DNA of 64,000 nucleotides, from assembly GCA_030425925.1 (NCBI GenBank), contig JAUHZO010000020.1, positions 20,252-84,251 on the forward strand, read 5' to 3'. Both the position numbers and the translations under genes were made by a program. Position 1 is the stretch's first letter; each line of letters begins with the position of its first letter. The stretch comes from Alphaproteobacteria bacterium (GTDB taxonomy: Bacteria; Pseudomonadota; Alphaproteobacteria; Rhodobacterales; Rhodobacteraceae). The notes under the pieces are model-generated. The model did no database searches, was not told the origin of the DNA, and saw nothing but the letters and a program-made list of their open reading frames with translations. Positions 52,663-62,351 of the stretch are shown here, one piece after another.

Positions 52663-53661
52663 CTAGGACAATGCCGCAGCGGGCCGGATCTCGCCCGTGA
52701 CCAGTCCGCGCCAGTTGGTGACGGCCGGGTTGCGGAAGCGCGCCACGTCCGGGTGGGCGGCCTCCATCACCCCCAGCTTGACCAGAATCGCCGCCGTGAT
52801 GCATTCGGCGGCGCGCGTCGCGCCGTCCGCCGCCTTGACCGCCACCCCCAGACCGCGCTGCGGCAGGATGGCGACGAAATACCCCTCGGCCCCGGTCTTG
52901 AGCGCCACCGGCTCGGTCGCCGCGCGCATCAGAAGCGTGCAGGCCCGCCCCTCGCCCGCGACCATGTCGGGATGGGTATACATCGCGTCCACCAGTTGTG
53001 CCGCCGCCCGCGACTGCGCGTCGCTGCGCGCGGCCGCCGTGGCAAACCACGCCATCGCCCGCGCCATGCCCGACATCGTGGTGGCAAAGTTGGGCGCCGA
53101 ACAGCCGTCGATCCCGTGCCCCGGGCTGGCCTCGCCCGTGACCTCCTCGAACGCGGCGAGGCAGGCGCGCTGCACCGGGTGGTCCAGCTCCAGGTATTCC
53201 GGCCCCGCCCCCAGATGCTTTGCCAGGGTGAGAAAGCCGGTATGCTTGCCCGAACAGTTGTTGTGCACCTGCCGGGGCGGTTCATCGCCGCACAGCATCT
53301 GCTTTTTCAACGCCTTGTCGCGCGAGGGCTGCGGCCCGCAGCGCAGCGCAGCATCCTCCAGCCCCAGATCGCCCAGCCACGTCTCGACCTCGGCCACGTG
53401 CAGCGGCGCGCCCTGGTGCGAGGCACAGGCCAGCGCCAGTCGCCGCCTGTCCAGCCCGAAGGCCGACGCCGCCCCCGAGGTGATCAATGGCAGAGCCTGG
53501 ATCATCTTGGACGAACTGCGCGGCAGCACCACCGCACCCGGATCGCCCCAGGCTTGCACGATCTGGCCGGTGCCGTCGCAGATCACCGCATGGCCCGCAT
53601 GCACGCTTTCCACCACCGTGCCGCGATGGATTTCGACAAGGATTTCCGGGCTTGCGGGCAT
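52663..53661 (-). CDS. Asparaginase (bacterial asparaginase II / pfam06089 family)
   Basis: This 332-residue protein matches the thermolabile asparaginase family: EILVEIHRGTVVESVHAGHA at the N-terminus, VLPRSSSKMIQALPLITSG, ALACASHQGAPLHVAEVETW, and HNNCSGKHTGFLTLAKHLGA with the conserved Ser/Lys, then GIDGCSAPNFATTMSGMARA. It hydrolyses L-asparagine to aspartate and ammonia. The start at 53661 is chosen from the family N-terminus; the frame to 53904 crosses the divergent ialB-like gene start. Confidence 0.88.
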   Translation of the reverse strand: MPASPEILVEIHRGTVVESVHAGHAVICDGTGQIVQAWGDPGAVVLPRSSSKMIQALPLITSGAASAFGLDRRRLALACASHQGAPLHVAEVETWLGDLGLEDAALRCGPQPSRDKALKKQMLCGDEPPRQVHNNCSGKHTGFLTLAKHLGAGPEYLELDHPVQRACLAAFEEVTGEASPGHGIDGCSAPNFATTMSGMARAMAWFATAAARSDAQSRAAAQLVDAMYTHPDMVAGEGRACTLLMRAATEPVALKTGAEGYFVAILPQRGLGVAVKAADGATRAAECITAAILVKLGVMEAAHPDVARFRNPAVTNWRGLVTGEIRPAAALS

Positions 53662-53828
53662 CACGACCTCTTCTCTCAGCGATAATCTGCCAACAGGGCT
53701 TTTCCGAAAACGTTTTTTCAGGCTATTGTCCTGCCGTCGAGAGAAAAGAGGTTGTGCCACCGTGCACCCTGTAAGAGGTGAGGGGCAACCGCAGGCGATT
53801 GAGGCAAGGACAGCTGGAGGCTGCAGGA

Positions 53829-54365
53829 ATGATTTCAGGTCTTGGGCAGACGGTCGGCGCGGGCATGGCGGCTGTCGCGATGATGGCCGGCATGGCGCTG
53901 GCACAGGAAGAAAGCACCAACCGCGTCGATGCGATGACGGACTGGTCGGTGTTCGAAGGCGATGATCCGCGCGAATGCTGGGCGGTGACGACCTACAAGG
54001 AAAGCGTGAACACCAAGGACGGGCGGGTTGTGGCTGTTACGCGGGGCGAGATCCTGCTGATGGTGTTCTTCCGGCCCGATGCCGGGGTGAAGGGGCAGGT
54101 GGCCTTTACCGGCGGCTACCCGTTCAAGAACGGCTCGACGGTGAATGTCGCCATCGGCACCACCGAGTTCGAACTGTTCACCGAAGGCGAATGGGCCTGG
54201 CCCGCGACGCCCCAGGACGACGCCAAGCTGGTGACCGCGATGAAGCGCGGCGCCGACGCGGTGGTGTCGGCGGAATCGTCGCGCGGCACCAAGACCAAGG
54301 ACACCTTCTCTCTCCTCGGCTTCACCGCCGCGGTGGAGAACGCCGAAGAACGCTGTTCGTCGTAA
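53829..54365 (+). CDS. Invasion-associated locus B (IalB) family secreted protein
   Basis: The 178-residue protein has a signal peptide (GAGMAAVAMMAGMALAQEES, cleavage near ALA-QE) and an IalB-like domain: DWSVFEGDDPRECWAVTTYK with a Cys, ILLMVFFRPDAGVKGQVAFT, TGGYPFKNGSTVNVAIGTTE, and a late Cys (EERCSS). IalB proteins are periplasmic or surface proteins of unknown role, found in many non-pathogenic alphaproteobacteria. GGAGG lies nine bases before the ATG at 53829. Confidence 0.82.
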   Translation: MISGLGQTVGAGMAAVAMMAGMALAQEESTNRVDAMTDWSVFEGDDPRECWAVTTYKESVNTKDGRVVAVTRGEILLMVFFRPDAGVKGQVAFTGGYPFKNGSTVNVAIGTTEFELFTEGEWAWPATPQDDAKLVTAMKRGADAVVSAESSRGTKTKDTFSLLGFTAAVENAEERCSS

Positions 54366-54498
54366 ACGGGCCACGCGGGGTGTCGGGAAGGGCCGATGTG
54401 ACGTCGGCGCTTTTCTACTGACGGGAACGCGCCTTCGCCGCGGATCGATCCATTCTGTTTGATGCTCTGCGTACAGCCTACCTTTGCGAGATGTGCTG

Positions 54499-54843
54499 AT
54501 GGAAATGCCCAAATCCACCCTTGCCCCCTTTGGCTTGCTGTTCGCTGTTCAGGTGCTGGATGTGGCAATCCATGTCACCTTGCAGCAGGTCGAGCCGATT
54601 CGGATCGCGGCGAGCCTGATCGTCCTTGCCGGGGCCATCATCGCTGCTTGGCGCTTGGGTGCGCAACCGCGCCGTTTGGTCTTGTTGGCCGGTGCAGCCT
54701 ACCTCCTGCTGAACCTGGTCTTCGTGACGCAAAACGGTCTGACCAATCCCGCGACAGGCGCGTTGCGACTGCCGCTCGTCGGTTTTGTGCTGCTCAGCCT
54801 CGGCCTGTTGGCGTGGCTGCACCAACGCTTGCGCAGCGGCTGA
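54499..54843 (+). CDS. Small membrane protein, 114 residues
   Basis: I do not recognise this family. Four predicted membrane segments are visible: [54 protein letters not shown] and [17 protein letters not shown]. The base composition is slightly lower in GC than its neighbours. A TTG 15 bases upstream in frame could also start it; the ATG at 54499 is preferred. It sits alone between the ialB-like gene and rlmN. Confidence 0.65.
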   Translation: MEMPKSTLAPFGLLFAVQVLDVAIHVTLQQVEPIRIAASLIVLAGAIIAAWRLGAQPRRLVLLAGAAYLLLNLVFVTQNGLTNPATGALRLPLVGFVLLSLGLLAWLHQRLRSG

Positions 54844-54920
54844 CACCGGCACACCCGGCCCCCTTTGTTTTTTGGTACGAATCCTGTAGGAACAGTTCTT
54901 CGCCCAAGACGGAGACCGCC

Positions 54921-56105
54921 ATGACCGCCAATGCGCCGATCACGCAGGATGTGCTGACCATCCCCCGCAAGTTGCCGGAGGGAAGGCAGAACCTTGTGGG
55001 CCTCACGCGGGCCCAGTTGCGCGAGGCGTTGATCGGCATGGGCACGCCGGAGAAGCAGGCCAGGATGCGGGTGAACCAGCTTTGGCAGTGGCTTTATCAT
55101 TGGGGCGTGCGGGACTTTGCCCAGATGACCAACCTCGCCAAGGCGTATCGCGCGCAACTGGACGCGCATTTCACCATCAGCCTGCCGGAGGTCGTGTCGA
55201 AACAGGTCTCGGCGGATGGCACGCGCAAATACCTGGTCCGGATCGCCGGCGGGCACGAGGTGGAGGTGGTCTATATCCCCGAAGAGGATCGCGGCACGCT
55301 GTGTATCTCCTCGCAGGTGGGCTGCACGCTGACCTGCTCCTTCTGCCACACCGGCACGCAGAAACTGGTGCGCAACCTGACCGCCGGAGAGATCGTCGGC
55401 CAGATCATGCTGGCGCGCGACGATCTGGACGAGTGGCCCGCGCCGGGGACCGGAACGGGTGACGCGGGGCCGCGCCTGCTGTCGAACATCGTGCTGATGG
55501 GCATGGGCGAGCCGCTTTACAACTTCGACAACGTCCGCGACGCGATGAAGATCGCGATGGACGGCGAGGGGATTGCGTTATCGCGCCGACGGATCACGTT
55601 GTCGACCTCGGGTGTGGTGCCCGAGATCGCACGCTGCGCCGAAGAGATCGGTTGTCTGATGGCCGTGTCCTTCCATGCCACCACCGACGAAGTGCGCGAC
55701 AAGCTGGTGCCGATCAACAAACGCTGGAACATTGCCACGCTGCTGGATGCGCTGCGGGAGTATCCGCGGCTGTCGAACTCGGAGCGGATCACGTTCGAAT
55801 ACGTGATGCTGAAAGGCGTGAACGACAGCGACGAGGACGCGCGGCGGCTGGTCAGGCTGATCGCGGGCATCCCGGCCAAGATCAATCTGATCCCCTTCAA
55901 CGAATGGCCCGGCGCGCCCTATGAACGGTCGGACTGGTCCCGGATCGAACGTTTTGCCGATATCGTGCACAAGGCCGGCTATGCCTCGCCCATCCGCACG
56001 CCGCGGGGCGAGGACATCATGGCCGCCTGCGGCCAGCTGAAATCCGCCACCGAACGCGCCCGCAAGAGCCGGGCGCAGATCGCGGCGGAAACCGGGCTGA
56101 GCTGA
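54921..56105 (+). CDS. rlmN: 23S rRNA (adenine-2503-C2)-methyltransferase / tRNA methyltransferase RlmN
   Basis: This radical-SAM enzyme of 394 residues methylates A2503 of 23S rRNA and A37 of some tRNAs. It has the cluster motif [20 protein letters not shown] (CxxxCxxC), [48 protein letters not shown], and the C-terminal catalytic Cys in [10 protein letters not shown]. The start at 54921 has GGAG about 7 bases upstream (ACGGAGACCGCC). Its stop is six bases before the copA promoter. Confidence 0.95.
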   Translation: MTANAPITQDVLTIPRKLPEGRQNLVGLTRAQLREALIGMGTPEKQARMRVNQLWQWLYHWGVRDFAQMTNLAKAYRAQLDAHFTISLPEVVSKQVSADGTRKYLVRIAGGHEVEVVYIPEEDRGTLCISSQVGCTLTCSFCHTGTQKLVRNLTAGEIVGQIMLARDDLDEWPAPGTGTGDAGPRLLSNIVLMGMGEPLYNFDNVRDAMKIAMDGEGIALSRRRITLSTSGVVPEIARCAEEIGCLMAVSFHATTDEVRDKLVPINKRWNIATLLDALREYPRLSNSERITFEYVMLKGVNDSDEDARRLVRLIAGIPAKINLIPFNEWPGAPYERSDWSRIERFADIVHKAGYASPIRTPRGEDIMAACGQLKSATERARKSRAQIAAETGLS

Positions 56106-56110
56106 GGGGC

Positions 56111-56141
56111 TTGACCTTCCAGTGACGGGAAGGCCTATCTG
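56111..56141 (+). promoter_or_regulatory. CueR-type promoter of copA-cueR
   Basis: TTGACC (56111-56116) and TATCTG (56136-56141) are separated by 19 bases, the over-long spacing that MerR-family activators correct by twisting DNA. The spacer holds the dyad CCTTCC-AGTGACG-GGAAGG (56115-56133), matching known CueR boxes (ACCTTCC...GGAAGG). CueR is encoded by the second gene of this operon. Confidence 0.85.
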
Positions 56142-56165
56142 CTGTCCCGAAGAGGGAGAGCGCCC

Positions 56166-58628
56166 ATGTCAGACCGCACGCTGCGATTCGAGGTCACCAA
56201 GCTGAACTGCGCCGGATGCGCAGGCCGGGCAGAGCGTGCGCTGGCCGCGGTGTCGGGCGTGGCGACGGCCAGTGTGAACTTTGCCACGCGAAAGGCCGAT
56301 GTCACCGGCACGGCGACCCCTGACACCCTGCGCGACGCGCTGGCCCGGGCGGGCTATCCGGCAGCCCAGGACCGGATCACGCTGAGCGTCTCCAACATGA
56401 GTTGCGCCTCCTGCACGGGACGGGTGGAGCGGGCCTTGCAGGCTCTTCCGGGCGTGCTGGAGGCGCATGTGAACCTCGCCTCGGGTCAGGCCTCGGCCAC
56501 GGTGCTGGCGGGCGCGGCTGAGCCCGCAGCGCTGGTCCGCGCCGTGCGCGAGGCAGGCTATCCGGCAGAGTTGACCCAAACCGGCGACAGCGCGCAGGAC
56601 CGGCAGAACGCAGACCGCAAGGCACTGCGCCGCGACCTGCTGATCGCCGCCGCGCTGACGCTGCCGGTTTTCGTGGCCGAGATGGGCGGGCATCTTTTTC
56701 CGCCCTTTCACCACTGGCTGGTCGCCCAGACCGGGCAGTTGCTGTTGTGGATGGGGCAGTTCCTGCTGACCTCGCTGGTGCTGTTCGGCCCCGGCTGGCG
56801 CTTTTACCACACTGGCCTGCCACTGCTGTTCAAGGGCGCGCCCGACATGAACGCGCTGGTGGCGCTGGGCACCCTGGCGGCCTGGGGCTATTCCTCGGTT
56901 GTGCTGTTTGCCCCCTGGCTGCTGCCGGAAACCGCACGGTCGGTCTATTTCGAAGCGGCCTGCGTGATCGTCACCCTCATCCTGCTGGGCCGCTACCTGG
57001 AGGCGCGCGCCAAGGGACGGACCGGCGCGGCGATCCGGCGGCTGATGGGCCTGCGCCCCGAGACCGCGCGGGTGCAGCGGGGCGGCACCTTCCGCGACGT
57101 GCCGCTGGACGAGATCGCCACCGGCGACGTCCTGCAGGCCCGCCCCGGCGAACGCTTTGCCGTGGATGGCCTCGTGCTGACGGGGCGCTCTTTCGTGGAC
57201 GAAGCCATGCTGACCGGCGAACCGGTCCCGGTGGAAAAGACCGAAGGCACAGAGGTTGTCGGCGGTACGGTCAACGGCCAAGGCGTGCTGTCCTACCGCG
57301 CCACGGCGGTGGGTGCCGACACGGTGCTGGCCCGGATCGTGGCGACGGTGGAACAGGCGCAGGCGGCCAAGCTGCCGGTGCAGGCGCTGGCGGATCGCGT
57401 GGTGCGGATCTTTGTCCCGGTCGTGCTGGCCATCGCCGCCTTGACGGCGGTGGTCTGGCTGATCTTCGGGCCGGACCTGTCCTATGCGCTGGTGGCGGCC
57501 GTTTCGGTGCTGATCATCGCCTGCCCCTGCGCCATGGGGCTTGCCACGCCGACCTCGATCATGGTGGGCACGGGCCGTGCGGCCGAACTGGGCGTGCTCT
57601 TCCGCAAGGGCGACGCGCTGCAGCGGCTGGACGAGGTGCGCGTGGTGGCCTTTGACAAGACCGGCACGCTGACCCTGGGCCGCCCCGAGATCGCACAGGT
57701 GACGGCGCTGGATGGCTGGAGCGACGAGGCCGTCCTGCGGCTTGCCGCGCGGGCCGAGCATGGCTCGGAGCATCCCATCGCCCGCGCCCTGATGGCCCGT
57801 CTGCCCGACGTGACGCCCGCCGAGACGGTCGAGGCGATCCCCGGATACGGCCTTTGTGCCACAATCCACGGGCAGCGCGTGCTGGTGGGCGCGCCGCGGC
57901 TGATGGTGCGCGACGGGGTCGGGATCGACGCGCTGGCCCCGGCACTGGCCGCCATGGCCGACAAGGGGCAGACCCCGGTGATCGTGGCCTGCGACGGGCG
58001 CGCCGTCGGGGCCTTTTCCGTCGCCGACCCGGTCAAGCCCGACGCGGCCCGCGCCGTGGCGGCGCTGAAGGCACGCGGCCTGACCGTGGCGCTGATCACC
58101 GGCGACAGCGCGGCCACCGCACAGGCCGTCGCGCAGGACCTGGGCATCGACGAGGTGCAGGCCGAAACGCTGCCCGCGGACAAGGCCGCCGCCGTCGCCT
58201 CGCTGCGCGCGCGGTTCGGCGCGGTGGCCTTTGTGGGCGACGGAATCAACGACGCCCCCGCGCTGGCCGAGGCCGAGGTGGGCCTTGCCATCGGCACCGG
58301 CACCGACGTCGCCATCGAAAGCGCTGACGTGGTGTTGTCCTCGGGTGACGTGACGGGCGCGGTCACCGCGCACCGGATCAGCGCCGCAGTGATGCGCAAC
58401 ATCCGGCAGAACCTGTTCTGGGCCTTTGCCTACAACGTCGCCCTGATCCCGGTGGCGGCGGGTGCGCTGTACCCCGCGTTCGGCCTGCTTTTGTCGCCGA
58501 TGCTGGGGGCGGGGGCGATGGCGCTGTCGTCGGTGCTGGTGGTCAGCAACGCGCTGCGCCTGCGCCGCTTCGGCGCGGATGCCGCGCGGGACGCACACCC
58601 CCTCGCAGTACAGGCGCAACCGGCATGA
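56166..58628 (+). CDS. copA: Copper-exporting P-type ATPase
   Basis: CopA (820 residues) has two N-terminal heavy-metal domains ([16 protein letters not shown] with Cxx[18 protein letters not shown]), eight predicted membrane segments, the transport motif [15 protein letters not shown] (CPC), the phosphorylation site [12 protein letters not shown], the HP motif in [11 protein letters not shown] and the hinge [20 protein letters not shown]. It exports Cu(I) to the periplasm. It is followed by cueR with a 4-bp overlap and driven by the CueR-type promoter upstream. Confidence 0.96.
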   Translation: MSDRTLRFEVTKLNCAGCAGRAERALAAVSGVATASVNFATRKADVTGTATPDTLRDALARAGYPAAQDRITLSVSNMSCASCTGRVERALQALPGVLEAHVNLASGQASATVLAGAAEPAALVRAVREAGYPAELTQTGDSAQDRQNADRKALRRDLLIAAALTLPVFVAEMGGHLFPPFHHWLVAQTGQLLLWMGQFLLTSLVLFGPGWRFYHTGLPLLFKGAPDMNALVALGTLAAWGYSSVVLFAPWLLPETARSVYFEAACVIVTLILLGRYLEARAKGRTGAAIRRLMGLRPETARVQRGGTFRDVPLDEIATGDVLQARPGERFAVDGLVLTGRSFVDEAMLTGEPVPVEKTEGTEVVGGTVNGQGVLSYRATAVGADTVLARIVATVEQAQAAKLPVQALADRVVRIFVPVVLAIAALTAVVWLIFGPDLSYALVAAVSVLIIACPCAMGLATPTSIMVGTGRAAELGVLFRKGDALQRLDEVRVVAFDKTGTLTLGRPEIAQVTALDGWSDEAVLRLAARAEHGSEHPIARALMARLPDVTPAETVEAIPGYGLCATIHGQRVLVGAPRLMVRDGVGIDALAPALAAMADKGQTPVIVACDGRAVGAFSVADPVKPDAARAVAALKARGLTVALITGDSAATAQAVAQDLGIDEVQAETLPADKAAAVASLRARFGAVAFVGDGINDAPALAEAEVGLAIGTGTDVAIESADVVLSSGDVTGAVTAHRISAAVMRNIRQNLFWAFAYNVALIPVAAGALYPAFGLLLSPMLGAGAMALSSVLVVSNALRLRRFGADAARDAHPLAVQAQPA

Positions 58629-59014
58629 ACATCGGAGACGTGGCCACGCGGTCGGGCCTGCCGGCCAAGACGATCCGCTATTACGAAGAGATCGGGCTGA
58701 TCAAACCCGCGCGCGACGCCAATGGCTACCGCGCCTTTGCCGAGGCCGATCTGCACCGTCTGGCCTTTCTTGCCCGTGCCCGGGCGCTGGGCTTCACGAT
58801 CGAGGATTGCCGCACGCTGCTTGACCTTTACAACGATCCCGACCGCGCCAGCGCCGATGTCAAACACGTTGCCGAAGAGCACCTGGCGCGGATCGACGAC
58901 AAGATCGCGCAGCTTCGCGGGATGCGGGACACGCTGGCAGACCTCGTGCAGGCCTGCCATGGCGACGCGCGGCCCGATTGCCCGATCCTCAAGGATCTCG
59001 GCGCCGGGGCCTGA
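58625..59014 (+). CDS. cueR: Cu(I)-responsive MerR-family regulator
   Basis: This 129-residue activator has the MerR helix-turn-helix ([36 protein letters not shown]), a long dimerisation helix, and the C-terminal metal loop [12 protein letters not shown] whose two cysteines bind monovalent copper. It begins in the copA stop codon (ATGA), so it is induced with the pump it controls. Confidence 0.94.
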   Translation: MNIGDVATRSGLPAKTIRYYEEIGLIKPARDANGYRAFAEADLHRLAFLARARALGFTIEDCRTLLDLYNDPDRASADVKHVAEEHLARIDDKIAQLRGMRDTLADLVQACHGDARPDCPILKDLGAGA

Positions 59015-59018
59015 CCGC

Positions 59019-59768
59019 TCAGGCCTTCTTCTTCTTGCCGCCCTTCACCGGTTTCGGCGCGGCCTCGGCAGTGTCGGACGCAGGTGACGGCGCGGGCGTG
59101 TCGTCGGGCAACGGGTCGGGATGGGCGAAACGCTCCATCTCGGCGCGGGCCAGGTCCCAATGCGCCAGCGTCACCTCGGCCGCCGCCTGCGCATCCTGTG
59201 CCGTCAGCGCCGCGATCAGCGTCTCGTGCTGCTGCATCGCCTTGCGGACCAGCTTTTTCTCTTTCTTCGAGGCCGGGCTGTCATGGCCCAGGCTCAGCCG
59301 CGTGTGATCCAGAAGCATCCGCGCCAGACTGGGCATCAGGTAGGGATTGTAGGCCATCTCGCCCACAAGCGTGTGAAAGCGGTGGTTCAGCAGTGCGAGT
59401 TCGGCACCGCCCTCATCCTCGATCGCGGTTCCAAGCGCCTGTTGCACCTGGCCCAGCGCCTCCAGCTGCTCGGACGTGCGGGCCAGCGCGGCCTGCCGGG
59501 CCAGGGCGCAATAGACCAGCGGTGCCGTCTGAAAGAACATCCGCAGCGTGCCCAGATCCATCGCCGCCACCCGCGCGCCGCGATGCTGTTCAAGCCGGAT
59601 ATATCCCTCGCCCGCCAGCCCCTGGAAGACTTCACGCAGCGGGGTGCGCGACAGGCCGTAATGCGCCGCCAGTCGGGTTTCATCCAGTTCGCTGCCCGGC
59701 CCCAGATCCATCGTCAGGATGCGGCGGCGCAGATCCTCGGCGCAGTCATGCTTGCGGTTGACACTCAT
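59019..59768 (-). CDS. GntR-family regulator (FCD type) with Lys-rich tail
   Basis: The 249 residues have an N-terminal winged helix (EDLRRRILTMDLGPGSELDE; LAAHYGLSRTPLREVFQGLA), an FCD ligand domain (LNHRFHTLVGEMAYNPYLMP), and a C-terminal extension of about 35 residues rich in Pro/Ala that ends in GGKKKKA. That tail is unusual for the family. It is convergent with cueR, four bases apart. An imperfect inverted repeat at 59791-59817 lies just upstream of its ATG and may be its own operator. The effector is unknown. Confidence 0.88.
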   Translation of the reverse strand: MSVNRKHDCAEDLRRRILTMDLGPGSELDETRLAAHYGLSRTPLREVFQGLAGEGYIRLEQHRGARVAAMDLGTLRMFFQTAPLVYCALARQAALARTSEQLEALGQVQQALGTAIEDEGGAELALLNHRFHTLVGEMAYNPYLMPSLARMLLDHTRLSLGHDSPASKKEKKLVRKAMQQHETLIAALTAQDAQAAAEVTLAHWDLARAEMERFAHPDPLPDDTPAPSPASDTAEAAPKPVKGGKKKKA

Positions 59769-59790
59769 GGGTGGCCTCCTCTGAACACGT

Positions 59791-59817
59791 CATGTGTACA
59801 GACGACGGCTATACATG
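59791..59817. promoter_or_regulatory. Operator-like inverted repeat upstream of the GntR gene
   Basis: CATGTGTA (59791-59798) and TATACATG (59810-59817) are inverse complements at seven of eight positions. FCD-type GntR proteins often bind ATGTATACAT-like sites. The repeat is 23 bases from the GntR start and six bases from the stop of the upstream permease gene, so it could autoregulate the GntR gene. Confidence 0.4.
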
Positions 59818-59822
59818 ACAAG

Positions 59823-61136
59823 TCAGGCGCGCAGCGACTCCACGATGCCCCTGCGCAGGACCACGATGGCCGGCACCAGCGACAAGAGGCTGGTGACCGA
59901 CAGAAAGGCCAGCGCAAGGTGCAACTCCCCCCAGCCCAGAGAGGCCTGAACGAGGATATCGGTGCGCTGGGTCACGATTCCCGACAGCACCCCCGCCGTG
60001 ACAAGGCCGAAGATCAGCCCCAGCACCGTGCCCGCCACCAGCAGCGACACGCCGTACAGCCAGACCACCGCCATCACGAACCGCCCCGGCGCGCCCACGG
60101 CGCGCAGCATGGCCAGCTGGCGCTGGAACAGGCGCGACAGGATGAACAGGCCCAGCAGCACGCTGGCGGCGACCAGAACCTGCGTGACCACCGACATGAC
60201 CGACATCGCCTGCCGCACATCCCCCATCACCCGGTAGAGATTGGCCAGCACCGTGCCGGGAAAGAACGCCATCGTCTCCTTGTCGCGGGTGAATTCCGAG
60301 CGCAGCGCATAGGTCGAGGCCAGCGACTTCGCCCGCACGATCACCGCCGGGGTGCCGGGGAAGAACCGGGCGTCAAAGGGCGGGCCGATGCGGTCGCCGT
60401 CTTCCAGCGCGTGGCCATTGGCCAGGCCATGGACTTCCCAAACCGATTCCACGGGCACGAGGATCGCCTTGTCCCAGGGCGAACCGGTGCGGTCCATGCG
60501 GCCGACCACCGTGATTTCGAACCCGGCATGGGCCCCGCTCTCGGCACCGTCGCCATGACCGTGCGCCGGCGTGAACACGTCCCCCAGCGACAGCGGCACC
60601 GATGCGCCTACCACCGCTTCGAGACTGGTTTCGAACAGCCGCCCGGTGATCGCGCCTTCGCTGAGATAGGTGGCAAACCCGGCCGTGGTGCCGACCACCG
60701 GAGACCGGCCATAGCTGTCGCCAAAGGCGATGGGCGCGGCGATCTCGACCCGGTCGTGATTGGCGATGGCGTTGTAGATCTCTCCGCCGATCAGCGGCAC
60801 GTCCGACGGCTGCAGGAACACCGCGGCCATCATCAGCGTCATCTCGCTGCCGGGGGCGGCGATCACCAGGTCGAACTTGTCCGCCGCCCGTGCCGTGCCG
60901 ATCCTGAGCCCGCGCTCCTGCGCGATCAGCCCTGCGCCCATGCCCACCGAAACGGCAATCAGCAGCACGAACATCAGGTTGGCCCAGCGGAACCGCCAGA
61001 GCAGCGCCGCCACCAACGGATGCGCCCGGAACCCGCGCATAAGCAGGGCCGCAATCACCAGGATCGGCACCACCAGCGCCACGGCGATGACCACATCCTG
61101 CGCCAGCGACGGCAGGGTTTCCCAGACCGCCCTCAT
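59823..61136 (-). CDS. ABC transporter permease, FtsX/MacB-like
   Basis: This 437-residue protein has an N-terminal pair of membrane segments, a large periplasmic domain (residues about 80-300) and a C-terminal FtsX domain (VMSVVTQVLVAASVLLGLFI; QLAMLRAVGAPGRFVMAVVW; LAFLSVTSLLSLVPAIVVLR). The periplasmic part has a His-rich loop, FTPAHGHGDGAESGAHAGFE, which could bind metal. It overlaps the ATPase gene by ATGA. LolCDE/MacB-like exporters share this plan; substrate unknown. Confidence 0.87.
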   Translation of the reverse strand: MRAVWETLPSLAQDVVIAVALVVPILVIAALLMRGFRAHPLVAALLWRFRWANLMFVLLIAVSVGMGAGLIAQERGLRIGTARAADKFDLVIAAPGSEMTLMMAAVFLQPSDVPLIGGEIYNAIANHDRVEIAAPIAFGDSYGRSPVVGTTAGFATYLSEGAITGRLFETSLEAVVGASVPLSLGDVFTPAHGHGDGAESGAHAGFEITVVGRMDRTGSPWDKAILVPVESVWEVHGLANGHALEDGDRIGPPFDARFFPGTPAVIVRAKSLASTYALRSEFTRDKETMAFFPGTVLANLYRVMGDVRQAMSVMSVVTQVLVAASVLLGLFILSRLFQRQLAMLRAVGAPGRFVMAVVWLYGVSLLVAGTVLGLIFGLVTAGVLSGIVTQRTDILVQASLGWGELHLALAFLSVTSLLSLVPAIVVLRRGIVESLRA

Positions 61137-61816
61137 GCCGCGCGCGCCTCGTCGCGGGCGATGCGGCCGTCTTCGATGGTCAGCACCCGGTCCATCCGGT
61201 CGAGCAGGCGCAGATCGTGGCTGACGGCCACCATCGTGCGGCTCTGCGCGCGTGTGACCCGGTCCAGATCGTCGATCAGCCGGTCGGCGGCACCGCGGTC
61301 GAGACTGGCGGTCGGTTCATCGGCCAGCAGCACCGCCGGGTCCGTCGCCAGCGCCCGCGCCACCGCCACGCGCTGGCGTTCGCCGCCCGAGAAGGTGGCC
61401 ACCGTGCGGGCCCCGTCGGGCACACCCAGCCGGACCAGCCTGTCATTTGCCGCCTCCGTGATGCCCCGGCGACGGTCGGGACGGGCAAACAGCCCGGCCA
61501 GCGCGGCATTGGCCAGCGGAGACAATTCGTCGAACAACAGGAAATCCTGAAAGATCATCCCCATATGCGCCGCCCGGAATTGCGCCCGCGCCTCGGGCCC
61601 CAGGCCCAGGATCTCGGTCTCGCCCCAGCGGACCTGGCCGCTGGCGATGCCCAGCAGCCCGCTCAGCGCGTGCAGAAGCGTGGATTTGCCCGCCCCCGAC
61701 GGGCCGCGGATCCCCAGAAGCGTGCCGGGGGCAAGCTGCAGCTCCGGCACCTCCAGCAACACGCGGCCACGCGCGGTGCGCACGCTCAGCCCGTCGATCT
61801 GCAAACCAAGCGTCAC
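61133..61816 (-). CDS. ABC transporter ATP-binding protein (LolD/MacB type)
   Basis: This 227-residue ATPase has Walker A GIRGPSGAGKSTLLHALSG, signature ATFSGGERQRVAVARALA, Walker B VLLADEPTASLDRGA and the switch His VAVSHDLRLLDRMDR. The features match the LolD/MacB/FtsE group, which work with FtsX-type permeases. It overlaps the permease gene by four bases and lies 12 bases after the Tat-exported protein gene: a three-gene unit. Confidence 0.92.
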   Translation of the reverse strand: MTLGLQIDGLSVRTARGRVLLEVPELQLAPGTLLGIRGPSGAGKSTLLHALSGLLGIASGQVRWGETEILGLGPEARAQFRAAHMGMIFQDFLLFDELSPLANAALAGLFARPDRRRGITEAANDRLVRLGVPDGARTVATFSGGERQRVAVARALATDPAVLLADEPTASLDRGAADRLIDDLDRVTRAQSRTMVAVSHDLRLLDRMDRVLTIEDGRIARDEARAA

Positions 61817-61828
61817 GCGCCGCTCCCG

Positions 61829-62260
61829 TCAGGCGTAGGTCGCGTCCGAGAGCCGCACAAGGCTCACGAACCCGGTATCGGGGTCGGTGAAACCGCCCAG
61901 TTCCAGCACGCCGCGGGTTTCGATCTTGACGTTGAACGGGATCACGTCAACCACGCGCTTTGTATACACGGCCAGGATATTGGCCGGCCATTCCGCCTCG
62001 GTCTCGCAGAACGGGCAGACCGCCATGGGCATCTTGGTCAGCACAAAGAACTTCATGTCGGCCTTCAGCGGCGGCGCCATGAAGCCTTCGACGGTCAGGC
62101 GCTTTCCCTCCATCTCGGTGGCGAGTTCGGAAAAACCGCCACCCTTGGCGTAAAGCTCGCGCAGCTTGATGGGGCCGTCGGCAGCGCGCAGCACCGCCGG
62201 GCAGGACACCGCCGCCGTCCCGGCGGCTGCCGTCTTCAGAAAGTCGCGTCGCTTCAGCAT
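61829..62260 (-). CDS. Tat-exported periplasmic protein of the ABC unit (DUF3299-like)
   Basis: The protein of 143 residues has a twin-arginine signal (MLKRRDFLKTAAAGTAAVSC, S/T-R-R-x-F-L-K type) followed by a small beta-rich domain with LTVEGFMAPPLKADMKFFVL, then MAVCPFCETEAEWP and VDVIPFNVKIETRGVLELGG. The CPFC pair could bind metal or form a redox disulfide. Similar small proteins accompany LolD/FtsX-like ABC pairs and are sometimes assigned to DUF3299; function unknown. It is first of the three-gene unit. Confidence 0.78.
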   Translation of the reverse strand: MLKRRDFLKTAAAGTAAVSCPAVLRAADGPIKLRELYAKGGGFSELATEMEGKRLTVEGFMAPPLKADMKFFVLTKMPMAVCPFCETEAEWPANILAVYTKRVVDVIPFNVKIETRGVLELGGFTDPDTGFVSLVRLSDATYA

Positions 62261-62306
62261 GTCGTCACTCCTCTCAGGGTCATGACCCGCAGGTCATATA
62301 AGAACA

Positions 62307-62330
62307 AAGGGCCCCGGATCGGAGCCCCTT
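62307..62330 (-). terminator. Probable terminator of the alkaline phosphatase gene
   Basis: On the minus strand AAGGG(G)CTC and GGGGCCCTT form an imperfect stem (five pairs, one mismatch, three pairs) followed by TTTGTTCTT, about 20 bases after the phosphatase stop at 62352. The stem is weak but the T-rich tail supports termination. Confidence 0.45.
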
Positions 62331-62351
62331 GCCTTGATCTGCCGCAATCCG

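Noticed and set aside
56169..58619. An 816-codon open frame opposite copA
   Set aside because: It mirrors copA exactly and is rich in His, Arg and Gln, the typical composition of a shadow frame; the plus strand carries all CopA motifs.
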